Notes: a model not told the origin generated them from the letters alone. A stretch of DNA of 64,000 nucleotides from Hymenobacter negativus (GCF_017571495.1 NZ_JAGETZ010000014.1:124001-188000), one strand, 5' to 3'; positions 27,513 to 35,340 are shown, counted from the first letter of the stretch. Made by a program: numbers and translations.

Positions 27513-27537
27513 GCCTTGCATTCAGCACCAGTTCGCG
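27483..27537. terminator. inverted repeat spanning the end of the gene, possible terminator
   Basis: CGCGAACTGGTGCTG (27483-27497), inside the coding sequence, is the exact reverse complement of 27523-27537, with a 25-nt loop holding the stop codon. There is no T-run on the plus side. It lies between convergent genes only 33 bp apart, so a terminating role is plausible but unproven. Confidence 0.55.
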
Positions 27538-27545
27538 TATTGTGG

Positions 27546-29051
27546 CTACAGCGACTTCTTCAAATAATCGGCGGCACCCTTATTTTTAGGGTTTAGCGCC
27601 AGTGCGCGTTGGTAGTTTTTGCGGGCCAGTTCCCGGTTGCCCATTTCGGCGTACAGTTCGGCAAGGCTGTCGTAGGTGTTGGCGCTTTGCGGGTAGAGAC
27701 TTACGTTGAGCTTAAAGATTTCGAGGGCGTTTTGGGGTTGCGCTTGCTTGAGCAAGGCGTAGCCCCAGGCATTCACCTCCTGTTCGGGCAGCCGGTAGGC
27801 CGGGTTCTTTTTACGCGACTGCTTTACCAATGCTTCAGCTTGGTTAAAGCCGCGTTTGCGTAGCTCCGTATGCAGGGCCCGGATGGCTGGAGGCATGCCA
27901 AAACCCGTGGCCGGCCTCATGTCGGGGATGTAATACCCGGCAATTTCATCGATGAACATGTCGGGGTTGGCGCCCATCAGGTTAGTCAGCACCACGATGG
28001 CCAGGTCATCTTCGGGGTAGATGAAAAGGGCCGAGCGGCCGCCGCCCGTGGGCGCCACCGCCCGGTGCTCGGGCCGCGAAACGGTGGGCCAGCCCAGAGC
28101 ATAGCCGTTTTGCAGGTGGTTGAAACCTTGCTGCTGGCCGTTGTTGAGCACCCCTGGTGTCCAGAGCACCGGTAGGCTGGCCGGCTTCAGGAGCTTGCCT
28201 TGCTGCAGGGCCATAATCCAGCGGGCTACTTCTTCGGACGTCGAACTCATGCCCGACGCCGTGCGCATGGAGGTGGCATACACCTCAAACAGGTTGCGCG
28301 GCTGCTTCGAGCGCTGCCATTCTCCTTTCACCATTTCGGAGTAGGTGTAGCCACGGGCACTGTGGGGCAGCACGTCGTGCGAGTCGCCCAGCGCGGTGCG
28401 GGGCATGCCCACCACGTTCAGCTGCCGCTCCTGAATGAATGTGGCGAACGGCTGCCCGCTGAGTTGGTCGATGATTTTGCCGATGAGCAGGTAGTTGGTT
28501 TGGTTGTAGTTAAACTTCTCGCCGGGCGTGTATTCCATCGGTTTCTGCTGCACGCTGGCCCAGGCGGCTTTTTCGTTGCCTTCCGTCACCATGTCGTCGT
28601 CGCCCATGATTTCGGGCAGGCCGGAAGTGTGCGTCAGCAGCTGCCGCACCGTGACGGGCTGCCATGCCGCCGGCAGGCCCGGTAGGTAGCGCGACACCGG
28701 GGCCGTGAGGTCCAGCTTGCCGGCCTCCACCAGCTGCATCACCGCCACCCCCACAAACGCCTTAGTAATGGAGTTGATGGTGAAGCGGGTGTTGCGGCCC
28801 ACCGGAATGGAGTCCTGAATGTTGGCCAGCCCGTATTGGCCTAGCTTCACCACTTGCCCACGCCGGATAACGGCCAACTGCAGGCCTGGAATCCGGAGTT
28901 GCCGCATTTTCGCGGTCAGGAAAAGGTCGACGCTGTCGGTTGATGCGGGGCTCTGGGCCTTTGCCGGCTGCCAGCAGGTGCAGGCAAGCAACAGGAAGCC
29001 CCAAGCGAATATGGCGAAGCGTGAAGGTGTAGTGGAACGAAAGAAAAGCAT
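27546..29051 (-). CDS. serine hydrolase (class C beta-lactamase fold) with C-terminal TPRs
   Basis: 501 residues; signal peptide to about residue 33, where LLACTC could also be a lipobox. The beta-lactamase/DD-peptidase domain (about 40-375) has the SxxK nucleophile as SITK (Ser94, Lys97). The second motif is YNQ (Tyr182) where class C enzymes usually have YSN or YAN. The third motif region reads APTGGGRSALF, with no obvious HxG or KTG. The C-terminal about 110 residues (NAWGYALLKQAQPQNALEIF, then YDSLAELYAEMGNRELARKN) are two TPR repeats. Such fused proteins are common in Bacteroidota as envelope esterases or peptidases; substrate unknown. It is probably exported. Confidence 0.85.
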   Translation of the reverse strand: MLFFRSTTPSRFAIFAWGFLLLACTCWQPAKAQSPASTDSVDLFLTAKMRQLRIPGLQLAVIRRGQVVKLGQYGLANIQDSIPVGRNTRFTINSITKAFVGVAVMQLVEAGKLDLTAPVSRYLPGLPAAWQPVTVRQLLTHTSGLPEIMGDDDMVTEGNEKAAWASVQQKPMEYTPGEKFNYNQTNYLLIGKIIDQLSGQPFATFIQERQLNVVGMPRTALGDSHDVLPHSARGYTYSEMVKGEWQRSKQPRNLFEVYATSMRTASGMSSTSEEVARWIMALQQGKLLKPASLPVLWTPGVLNNGQQQGFNHLQNGYALGWPTVSRPEHRAVAPTGGGRSALFIYPEDDLAIVVLTNLMGANPDMFIDEIAGYYIPDMRPATGFGMPPAIRALHTELRKRGFNQAEALVKQSRKKNPAYRLPEQEVNAWGYALLKQAQPQNALEIFKLNVSLYPQSANTYDSLAELYAEMGNRELARKNYQRALALNPKNKGAADYLKKSL

Positions 29052-29111
29052 GTTTTCAGAAAAAGAAGCGTGAAAGGGCGGTAGCTGCGCGGCATATTAG
29101 TAGCCGCGGTA

Positions 29112-29119
29112 CAAATGTA
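29112..29119 (-). promoter_or_regulatory. -7 box upstream of the serine hydrolase gene
   Basis: On the minus strand this reads TACATTTG, a full match to the Bacteroidota TAnnTTTG element, about 60 nt upstream of the start codon. No good TTG element is seen 19-21 nt further upstream, so confidence is limited. Confidence 0.4.
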
Positions 29120-29302
29120 TGGCAGGTACTTTGTAATGCATACTAATGGGCCGGAAAATTATTAGCTATACATGCCATTCATTATTTACCCTTATAAGCC
29201 GGCGTGCAGCACAGCGAAATTGGCTCCACCGTCGATATTGTAATTGTATGCTGCGACTAGGAATCCAATGGTGTGTTGGACTCAAAGCAGTAATTTCAAG
29301 CG

Positions 29303-30061
29303 ATGAAAAACCAACGACTGTTCGCCCTGCTGGTTGGCGCTTTGCTGGCGGCGCGGCCGGTATGTGCCCAGCTGCCCGCACGGGCGGCTTTTGCTTCCGA
29401 CGAAGCGGCGGCCCGTCACCGAACGGCATTCGCGGCAGTGGTTCGCAAGGCGGGGTTCCGGTTTCCTGCTGCCATGTTTTACAAGTACCGCATCGATGTG
29501 ACCAAAGAAGCAGCCCTGCGCCGCGCCGGCTGCGACCTGCGCGAACTGGACCGACGCATTCGCATCGACGGGCCGGGCGGCTTCCAGGAATCCTCCTTAT
29601 TCGCCGACCTGGTGGTGCATGGCACGGTGCTCAGCCTCGTCCCCGATTCGAGCCGTAGCGCCTGCTACCACTCCGCCTACCGGGTGCGGGTGGCCGAAAC
29701 GTGGCAGGGACGGCCCGCCGATACGTTGACGGTGCGGCTTTTCAGCGGGCCACTGGGCAACTCGGGTAACATCACATTTGCCGAAGCACCGCGTATTGAG
29801 GTAGGCGAAGAGGCTATTTTGCACCTGCGCTACGTTGATTTTAGCGAAAACGAGGAAGCCAAAAAGCTGGGCCTTTCCTTATGCACCAACAATGCTGCTC
29901 CCGGCGACTGTGGTCTGCTGCTGGCTTCGCCCGTGCGAGGCGAATGGGTGCTGGACCACTACGGCCAGCGCCCGTTGGCACCGCTGGCCGACCTGCGCCG
30001 CGACCTGCAGCGCATTGCCGCCCTCCTCGATAAGGAGCACTTCTACCAAAAGGAGTTTTAA
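29303..30061 (+). CDS. secreted protein of unknown function
   Basis: 252 residues; signal peptide MKNQRLFALLVGALLAARPVCAQ. I do not recognise the family. The middle part, FADLVVHGTVLSLVPDSS then YRVRVAETWQGRPADTLTVR and VGEEAILHLRYVDFS, reads like an OB-fold or TIMP/netrin-like domain that is common in secreted Bacteroidota proteins of about this size. Cys residues in SACYHSAY and LCTNNAAPGDCGLL may form a disulfide. The gene ends 8 bp before the dead dipeptidase copy. Confidence 0.7.
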   Translation: MKNQRLFALLVGALLAARPVCAQLPARAAFASDEAAARHRTAFAAVVRKAGFRFPAAMFYKYRIDVTKEAALRRAGCDLRELDRRIRIDGPGGFQESSLFADLVVHGTVLSLVPDSSRSACYHSAYRVRVAETWQGRPADTLTVRLFSGPLGNSGNITFAEAPRIEVGEEAILHLRYVDFSENEEAKKLGLSLCTNNAAPGDCGLLLASPVRGEWVLDHYGQRPLAPLADLRRDLQRIAALLDKEHFYQKEF

Positions 30062-30068
30062 GCCTGGG

Positions 30069-30194
30069 CCCGCTACTTTTACCCCTACATTCCCAACCTC
30101 CAAAATCCGCTTCGCATAGCCACTTACCTCGTCGATAACCAAGCCCGCTTCCTCAACGAGCTCATGGACTGGCTCCGCATCCCGTCCGCGTCGG
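30069..30194 (+). pseudogene. dead duplicate of the M20 dipeptidase promoter and 5' end
   Basis: This 126-bp stretch matches 32404-32531 closely: the upstream GCTACTTTTACCCC, CATTCCCAAC and about 26 codons (TYLxDNQxRFLNELMDWLRI) are retained. The start codon is ATA instead of ATG, and the match ends abruptly after the codons for IPS, running into unrelated sequence and a stop. It cannot make protein. It lies on the far side of the effector cassette from the intact gene, in the same orientation. Confidence 0.85.
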
Positions 30195-30268
30195 GGTTGC
30201 GAGTACGAGATTCTGGCAATGGCTAGTAGTGAAAGGCTTGCCAGCCACTAGGCCGCAACTGGGATTAG

Positions 30269-30736
30269 TTAAGCAAACTGGAACCAGTAGCGCTCAATGG
30301 CCAGCGCTGGTTCGTGGTTGGGAAATGAGCTACTTTGTTTATCGCGCAGGTAAGCCAGGAAATGGCAGATGGTAGCCCCCTGCGTCTGGCTGAACAGGGT
30401 AGTGCGGGCAATGAAGCGATGAATAGCAGCATTCGTTTGCGTGAGCTGGCTTTGCAGCAGAGCTTCGGGACCCGCTTCCGGGCTGCCTCCTTCCTCATGC
30501 AGGCGCAGGCCGGAGGCTACCGTAGCCGCATTCAGCTCAATGGGCAGCTTCAGGGCCAGCACTACGTCTGCGCTGGTTGCCGAAGCGGGTGCCTGCAGCG
30601 CGGCGGCCATAAAAGCCGGCAGGTAGTGCCTGAACTCCTCATTGCTCAACGCCGCCAGGCTGGAGGTAGCCAGCGCGGCATCGGGCATGTCCGGGAAGTG
30701 TTTCGTGATTTCAGCTAGCAGGTCAGCTTTGTTCAT
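30269..30736 (-). CDS. DUF6714-type protein 2 (candidate second immunity protein)
   Basis: 155 residues. It has EEFRHYLPAFMAAALQAP, then ADVVLALKLP and ATICHFLAYLRD, ending AIERYWFQFA, the same order as the larger neighbour, whose last ten residues are identical. The N-terminal segment seen in the larger protein (GYDLEAVGIREAF) is missing, so this is a shortened, diverged paralogue. Soluble, no signal peptide. It lies 81 bp downstream of the first DUF6714 gene in the cassette headed by the TssD fusion. Role as an immunity protein is inference from position; the DUF6714 assignment is from remembered family pattern. Confidence 0.65.
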   Translation of the reverse strand: MNKADLLAEITKHFPDMPDAALATSSLAALSNEEFRHYLPAFMAAALQAPASATSADVVLALKLPIELNAATVASGLRLHEEGGSPEAGPEALLQSQLTQTNAAIHRFIARTTLFSQTQGATICHFLAYLRDKQSSSFPNHEPALAIERYWFQFA

Positions 30737-30817
30737 GGCAATGATGTGGACGAGAGAATGACTGTGCTCACCGGGCGGGCTGCTGGCTACCCCGGCTGCT
30801 GGCCTGGGTACGCGGCT

Positions 30818-31402
30818 TCAGGCAAATTGAAACCAGTACCGCTCGATGGCTATTTCGGGTTCTTTTCTCAGGAAATCCGGGCCATGTTCATCGCGCATGA
30901 AGGCCAGAAACTGGTAGATGGCCAGGCCCTGCGCGGGACTGAACTGACGGTAGCGGTCAATGAAATCGTGGGTGTCCTGATTCAGATTGCGCAGCCGACT
31001 CTGAAGGATATCATTCCAGTCCACTCCGGGCATGTCCATATCCATGTCATAGCGCCGGATGTCGAGCGCCGACAGGACGATATCTGCTTCGGTAGGTAGG
31101 GTGAGGGCGAGCACAAGGTTGTCGGGAATCATATCGGCGGCCTCGTATTGCTGCACGGCAAGCCGCAGGTAGGCGGGCAGATAGTACTTAAAACCGGCTT
31201 TGCTGAGAAACCCTAGGGCGCTCTGCTCATACAGCAGCACTTCGACGGGCAGGGTCTGCCAGGTGTGGGCCTTGAAGGCTTCGCGAATGCCCACCGCTTC
31301 CAGGTCGTAGCCGGAATTGTTGTGTACAATATGGGCTTCTCCGGGGTGAGGCTCATGCCCGAAGCTTTCATCAAACAGGGCAAGCAGGGCAGTTAGGTGC
31401 AT
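30818..31402 (-). CDS. DUF6714-type protein 1 (candidate immunity protein)
   Basis: 194 residues from the ATG at 31402 (MHLTALLALFDESFG). The pattern HNNSGYDLEAVGIREAF, then LPVEVLLYEQSALGFLSKAG, FKYYLPAYLRLAV, LVLALTLP and FSPAQGLAIYQFLAFMRDEH is what I remember for DUF6714. It is acidic and cytosolic, with no export signal. It starts 14 bp after the stop of the TssD-fusion gene, the usual spacing for an effector followed by its immunity gene. The upstream frame stays open far into the preceding gene, but that part is a shadow. Function as immunity is a hypothesis. Confidence 0.7.
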   Translation of the reverse strand: MHLTALLALFDESFGHEPHPGEAHIVHNNSGYDLEAVGIREAFKAHTWQTLPVEVLLYEQSALGFLSKAGFKYYLPAYLRLAVQQYEAADMIPDNLVLALTLPTEADIVLSALDIRRYDMDMDMPGVDWNDILQSRLRNLNQDTHDFIDRYRQFSPAQGLAIYQFLAFMRDEHGPDFLRKEPEIAIERYWFQFA

Positions 31403-31416
31403 GGCAGAAGCAAGAA

Positions 31417-32298
31417 CTAGATGGGGCCGGGCCGCAATGCCGACGAGAGAATGTACAGGATGAGCAAGCCTACGCCGGCTACGGTGGTGGGCACCAGCAC
31501 GTCGTTGGGCGGTGGGGTAACGGGGTCGCTGCTGGGTACCCGCCGGGGCACCGGCACCGGCTGCTGTTGGCTGCCGCACTGCCGCAGGTAGATAGCCTGG
31601 CATTTCCGGATGCCGTTCTGCCGCTCTTCGATAGCCCGTTGGTGGCCGGCATTGCCACCTCTGAAGCACTGGTTGTTGATGGTTCGGCGGGCTTCGATGC
31701 ACGCTTCGGTCATGGCAATTTTCTGAAGCAGCAGGGGGCAGGAGTCGGCATCGGTGCACCGCGAGGACACTCCTTGAGGCTTGCACATCAGGTCTACCTG
31801 CTTTTGCAGCATGGATGTGACGGCCGGCGTGCAGTCGGAGGCATCGGGTGGGGCCGCCTGGGGAGCAGCGGCCAGGGGCTGGCCGTGGTCCCGGGCGGCC
31901 GGGGGCACAAAGGGCGTGGCCGCAGCCCCCACTCCAATGGTGAAGCCACTGGGGTCCGAGATGTGCAGCCGGCACCGGTACGCTCCAGTGGCAACATCAC
32001 CAACTTGGAACACCTCACTATACTGCACGCAGTGGGCCGTGGCGAAGGAAATGTGCTCCTGGGCCCGGCCCATGGCGTCGAGCGTGGTTAAGCTGCCTTT
32101 AAACGTCTTGCGCGGGTCGGCCGCCCAGGCAAAAAGCTGGTCGTCGTGTGGCACATCCAATTCAATTTCCAGCTGCCCGTGCCGTAGCTTGGCACTGGGG
32201 CGGCCCCGCTGCTCAGTGGCTTGCATGAAAGCTGTGTGAAAGCGAACAACGGGGTACACCCGGCTACCTATCCGAAGCTCAGCGGAAAAAGAACCCAT
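31417..32298 (-). CDS. TssD (T6SS-iii Hcp) fused to a Cys-rich C-terminal effector-like domain
   Basis: 293 residues from the ATG at 32298. Residues 1-122 are TssD, the Hcp-type tube subunit of the Bacteroidota T6SS: SFSAELRIGSRVYPVVRFHT, GRPSAKLRHGQLEIELDVP, LFAWAADPRKTFKGSLTT, then HISFATAHCVQYSEVFQVGD. A Pro/Ala linker (123-155) leads to a region with Cys at 156, 172, 181, 187, 200, 211, 233 and 241. Its CFRGGNAGHQRAIEERQ core resembles polymorphic toxin tips of the Ntox16 kind. After a Pro-rich stretch, residues about 269-287 form a hydrophobic helix. Such 'evolved Hcp' proteins would be loaded in the T6SS tube and delivered with it. No other tss gene is in the window. The TssD part is confident; toxin activity is inference. 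Confidence 0.8.
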   Translation of the reverse strand: MGSFSAELRIGSRVYPVVRFHTAFMQATEQRGRPSAKLRHGQLEIELDVPHDDQLFAWAADPRKTFKGSLTTLDAMGRAQEHISFATAHCVQYSEVFQVGDVATGAYRCRLHISDPSGFTIGVGAAATPFVPPAARDHGQPLAAAPQAAPPDASDCTPAVTSMLQKQVDLMCKPQGVSSRCTDADSCPLLLQKIAMTEACIEARRTINNQCFRGGNAGHQRAIEERQNGIRKCQAIYLRQCGSQQQPVPVPRRVPSSDPVTPPPNDVLVPTTVAGVGLLILYILSSALRPGPI

Positions 32299-32403
32299 AG
32301 AATGGTAGAAAAAGTAAGGAACTTGGTGCGAAGTAACCATGAATAGCTGCAACTTCAATGGCGAAGCCGGCTGGCAACCAGCTTCACCGTGTTTCCGCCC
32401 CGC

Positions 32404-32531
32404 CCCGCTACTTTTACCCCTGCATTCCCAACCCCTTCAACCTTTGCTCCGCATGGCTACTTACCTCGCCGATAACCAAACCCGCTTCCTCAACGAGCTC
32501 ATGGACTGGCTCCGCATCCCGTCCGTGTCGG
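32404..32531 (+). repeat. direct repeat, intact copy (dipeptidase promoter and first codons)
   Basis: Matches 30069-30194 apart from a 2-nt indel and about a dozen substitutions concentrated in the leader just before the start codon. The two copies are direct repeats that bracket the TssD-fusion/DUF6714 cassette. Confidence 0.85.
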
Positions 32532-33817
32532 CCGACCCCAAGTTTCACGCCGACGTGCTGCGCGCCGCCGACTTCCTCAAAGCCCGCCTCGAAGAAGCAG
32601 GCGTGCAGAACGTCGAAATCTGCCCCACGGCCGGGAATCCCATCGTGTACGGTGAATACATGGTGAGCCCCGAGGCCAAAACCGTCCTCGTGTACGGCCA
32701 CTACGACGTGCAGCCCGCTGACCCCTACGAGCTCTGGAACTCGCCGCCCTTCGAGCCCGTGATTAAGGACGAGAAAATCTACGCCCGCGGCGCCTGCGAC
32801 GACAAAGGTCAGGTCTACATGCACGTCAAGGCTTTCGAGATGATGATGCGCGACGGCCAGGGCGGCGTCCCCTGCAATATCAAGTTCATGTTTGAGGGCG
32901 AAGAGGAAATTGGGTCCAACAACCTCGAAATCTTCGTGCGGGCCAATAAAGAGAAGCTGAAGGCCGACGTCATCCTCATCTCCGACACCGGCATTCTGGC
33001 CAACGACGTGCCCAGCATCGAAGTAGGCCTGCGCGGCCTGAGCTACCATGAAGTAACCGTAACCGGCCCCAACCGCGACCTGCACTCCGGCCTCTACGGC
33101 GGCGCCGTGCAAAACCCCATCAACGCCCTGTGCGAGATGATTGCCAGCCTGCACGACGAAAACGGTCACATCACCATCCCCGGCTTCTACGATAACGTGG
33201 ACGAGCTCAGCGCCGACGAGCGCGCTGAAATGGCCAAGGCTCCTTTTTCCGAAGACGAATTCAAGCAGAGCATCGGCCTCCCCGCCAGCTATGGCGAAAA
33301 GGGCTACAGCAGCATGGAGCGCACTAGCATTCGCCCCACACTCGACGTGAATGGAATCTGGGGCGGCTACACCGGCGAGGGCGCCAAAACCGTCATCGCC
33401 TCCAAGGCCCACGCCAAAATTTCCATGCGCCTGGTGCCCCACCAGACCTCGGCCGAAATTTCGGAGCTTTTCCAGAAGCATTTCACCAGCATTGCGCCAG
33501 CCGGCGTCACGGTGGAAGTGCACCCCCACCACGGCGGCGAGCCTGTAGTAACGCCCACCGACTCCGTGGCCTACCAAGCGGCGGCCGATGCCATGGAAAC
33601 TACCTTCGGCAAGCGCCCGGTGCCCACGCGCGGCGGCGGCTCCATTCCCATCGTTGCTATGTTCAAGTCGGAGCTGGGCCTCGATACTGTCCTGCTCGGC
33701 TTCGGCCTCGATTCGGACGCCATCCACTCACCCAATGAGCATTTCGGCGTCTTCAACTTCCTGAAAGGTATCGAAACCATCCCGCATTTCTACCGCAACT
33801 ACGCGGCGGCAGAATAG
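32453..33817 (+). CDS. M20/M25/M40 family dipeptidase
   Basis: Zinc-dependent cytosolic dipeptidase, 454 residues from the ATG at 32453; the frame is open 38 codons upstream, but the duplicate copy and family length support this start. Metal ligands are visible in VLVYGHYDVQPADP (His), YARGACDDKGQ (bridging Asp), EGEEEIGS (general base Glu and ligand), ISDTG and the late HSPNEHF (His). The lid domain lies in the middle (about 195-330). Probably degrades dipeptides such as carnosine-like or peptidoglycan-derived ones; substrate unknown. It is divergent from the effector cassette, whose start lies about 150 bp upstream. A bidirectional terminator follows. Confidence 0.93.
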   Translation: MATYLADNQTRFLNELMDWLRIPSVSADPKFHADVLRAADFLKARLEEAGVQNVEICPTAGNPIVYGEYMVSPEAKTVLVYGHYDVQPADPYELWNSPPFEPVIKDEKIYARGACDDKGQVYMHVKAFEMMMRDGQGGVPCNIKFMFEGEEEIGSNNLEIFVRANKEKLKADVILISDTGILANDVPSIEVGLRGLSYHEVTVTGPNRDLHSGLYGGAVQNPINALCEMIASLHDENGHITIPGFYDNVDELSADERAEMAKAPFSEDEFKQSIGLPASYGEKGYSSMERTSIRPTLDVNGIWGGYTGEGAKTVIASKAHAKISMRLVPHQTSAEISELFQKHFTSIAPAGVTVEVHPHHGGEPVVTPTDSVAYQAAADAMETTFGKRPVPTRGGGSIPIVAMFKSELGLDTVLLGFGLDSDAIHSPNEHFGVFNFLKGIETIPHFYRNYAAAE

Positions 33818-33840
33818 CTGCCGCATATCAGCTGTTGACG

Positions 33841-33880
33841 AAAAAAGCCCGGCTTCCAGAAATAGAAGCCGGGCTTTTTT
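33841..33880. terminator. bidirectional terminator
   Basis: AAAAAAGCCCGGCTTC (33841-33856) and its exact complement (33865-33880) form a 16-bp stem with an 8-nt loop and T-runs on either strand. It lies between the convergent dipeptidase and barrel protein genes. Confidence 0.93.
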
Positions 33881-33895
33881 CGTAAGAAGACACGC

Positions 33896-34537
33896 TTATT
33901 TGCTTGCGTTGAAGGAGTAAGTCAGGTAGAGTTGCAGCACGCTGTTGCGGGCTTCTTTCTGAATTGTGCTGGCTCCCTGTGCTAGCGGTTTGTTGATGCT
34001 GGTGACCCCGGCCACATAGCGCAAGCCAACTCCCAGGCCTGCCTTGCGCTGATAGCCCAGACCGCCTATAAAGCTGAAGTCAGCATTCGTAAAATTCTCG
34101 TCTTTGTTGACGACGGTCGTAACGTCGCCCACCTTGTCCCGAGCCGCTACCAGAATGCCCACCTGCGGGCCAGCTTCCAGAAAGAAGCCACCGGTGTTGA
34201 CGTGGAAAAGCAGCGGAACGTCTACATAATGCAAGCGCCGGGTATAGTCGTAAGGGGCGTTAATGACGATTTTCGCGCCTTTTTGCGAATACAGCAGCTC
34301 GGGCTGGAAGGCAAAGTACTTGCTTAGGGTAATATTAGCGAAAACACCCGCGTGGTAGCCGTAGATGCTTTCATATTTCACATCATCAGTGTTGTTCAAC
34401 TGGGAAAGCGAGCCGCCGGCTTTCACGCCCAACGACAGGCCGCTCGAAGGCTGGCTGCGTGCCCGGATACTGCGCTGGGCATTGGCAGCACCAGCCAAGC
34501 CGGCCACCAAAGCAAGGGTAAGAAGGGTTTTTTGCAT
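33896..34537 (-). CDS. PorT-family outer-membrane beta-barrel protein 1
   Basis: 213 residues with a signal peptide (MQKTLLTLALVAGLAGAANAQ). The mature part alternates hydrophobic strands: LSLGVKAGGSLSQL, GYHAGVFANITLSKYF, FQPELLYSQKGAKI, YVDVPLLFHVNTGGFFLEAG, PQVGILVAARD and the closing VLQLYLTYSFN. This is the outer_membrane_beta-barrel_PorT-like pattern of small eight-stranded barrels. It is the last of five related genes on this strand. Function is not known for this member; PorT itself serves type IX secretion, but such paralogues are very common. Confidence 0.85.
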   Translation of the reverse strand: MQKTLLTLALVAGLAGAANAQRSIRARSQPSSGLSLGVKAGGSLSQLNNTDDVKYESIYGYHAGVFANITLSKYFAFQPELLYSQKGAKIVINAPYDYTRRLHYVDVPLLFHVNTGGFFLEAGPQVGILVAARDKVGDVTTVVNKDENFTNADFSFIGGLGYQRKAGLGVGLRYVAGVTSINKPLAQGASTIQKEARNSVLQLYLTYSFNASK

Positions 34538-34592
34538 GATTACTCAGGTTAAGCAGAATGACAAAGCTAAGTATCCATGGCCGGCTTCAAAG

Positions 34593-34632
34593 CAAAGTGC
34601 CCGACTTCTTACATAAGAAATCGGGCACTTTG
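34593..34632 (-). terminator. terminator after barrel gene 2
   Basis: CAAAGTGCCCGA near 34593 pairs with TCGGGCACTTTG ending 34632, extended by TTCTT/AAGAA across a single mismatch. It lies 17 bp beyond the stop of the barrel gene at 34650. Confidence 0.8.
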
Positions 34633-34649
34633 TTCGTATCAGGTGGAAA

Positions 34650-35234
34650 TTAGCCACCAAACGAATATCCCAGTACGACAAAGACCGCACTCGACTTAAA
34701 CTTGCCCGCACCTAGCACAGTCGTTGCGTTGCTCTTGAAGACATTCGACGCGCCGCCATCGTAGCGCACCCCTAGCGACGGCCCGTGGCCAAACCGGTAG
34801 CCTACACCTGCCACATAGTTGAGGGCAATGCTGTTAACCTCGCTTTTTACGTTGTCGCCGGCTTCGTTTACTGCCTTGATGGGTACATCTATTTCCGGGC
34901 CGGCCTCCAGATACAGCCCGCCAGCATGGTAGCGGGCCAGCAGCGGCACATCAATGGTTGTGAGGTCGCGGTTCAGGTCTTCGTCGTTGCTGGTGTCGAA
35001 GTACCGCATGGTGTACAGCACCTCCGGGTGGAAGGAGAAGGAACTGCTCACGTACGCATCAGCCGTGAGGCCCGCCTGGTAAGCCGAATGGCTGACGGAG
35101 GTATACTGGTTGTTGCTCAGAATCCGGTCGCGGCCATAGGCCACCATAATGCCCACAGCAGGGGCTGGTTTCTGGGCGTAGGCAGTGCCAACGCCGGCAG
35201 CCAATAAAGCAATTAATACAACGGTCGGTTTCAT
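34650..35234 (-). CDS. PorT-family outer-membrane beta-barrel protein 2
   Basis: 194 residues from the ATG at 35234, signal peptide MKPTVVLIALLAAGVGTAYAQ. The barrel strands include AVGIMVAYGRDRIL, YQAGLTADAYVSSSFSFHPE followed by VLYTMRYFD, TIDVPLLARYHAGGLYLEAG and the closing SSAVFVVLGYSFGG. It is the most diverged of the five. It has its own hairpin downstream and a 62-bp AT-rich leader, which suggests single-gene transcription. Confidence 0.8.
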   Translation of the reverse strand: MKPTVVLIALLAAGVGTAYAQKPAPAVGIMVAYGRDRILSNNQYTSVSHSAYQAGLTADAYVSSSFSFHPEVLYTMRYFDTSNDEDLNRDLTTIDVPLLARYHAGGLYLEAGPEIDVPIKAVNEAGDNVKSEVNSIALNYVAGVGYRFGHGPSLGVRYDGGASNVFKSNATTVLGAGKFKSSAVFVVLGYSFGG

Positions 35235-35340
35235 GAAGTTTTGATGAATAAAGTGTTGATTATTAGGGTAAAGCAATTGTAGTGGTGTTATACTGCCCCA
35301 CCGCTTGCCGAGTTGTGCAAAGTGGCCCGTCTCCGCTCCA

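Noticed and set aside
30269-32298. A complete T6SS locus
   Set aside because: Only one TssD-fusion and its followers are present; no TssB/C/K/H, VgrG or membrane-complex genes were seen within 64 kb.
32414-33727. 437-codon minus-strand frame opposite the M20 dipeptidase
   Set aside because: Shadow frame; the plus strand has all metal-ligand motifs.
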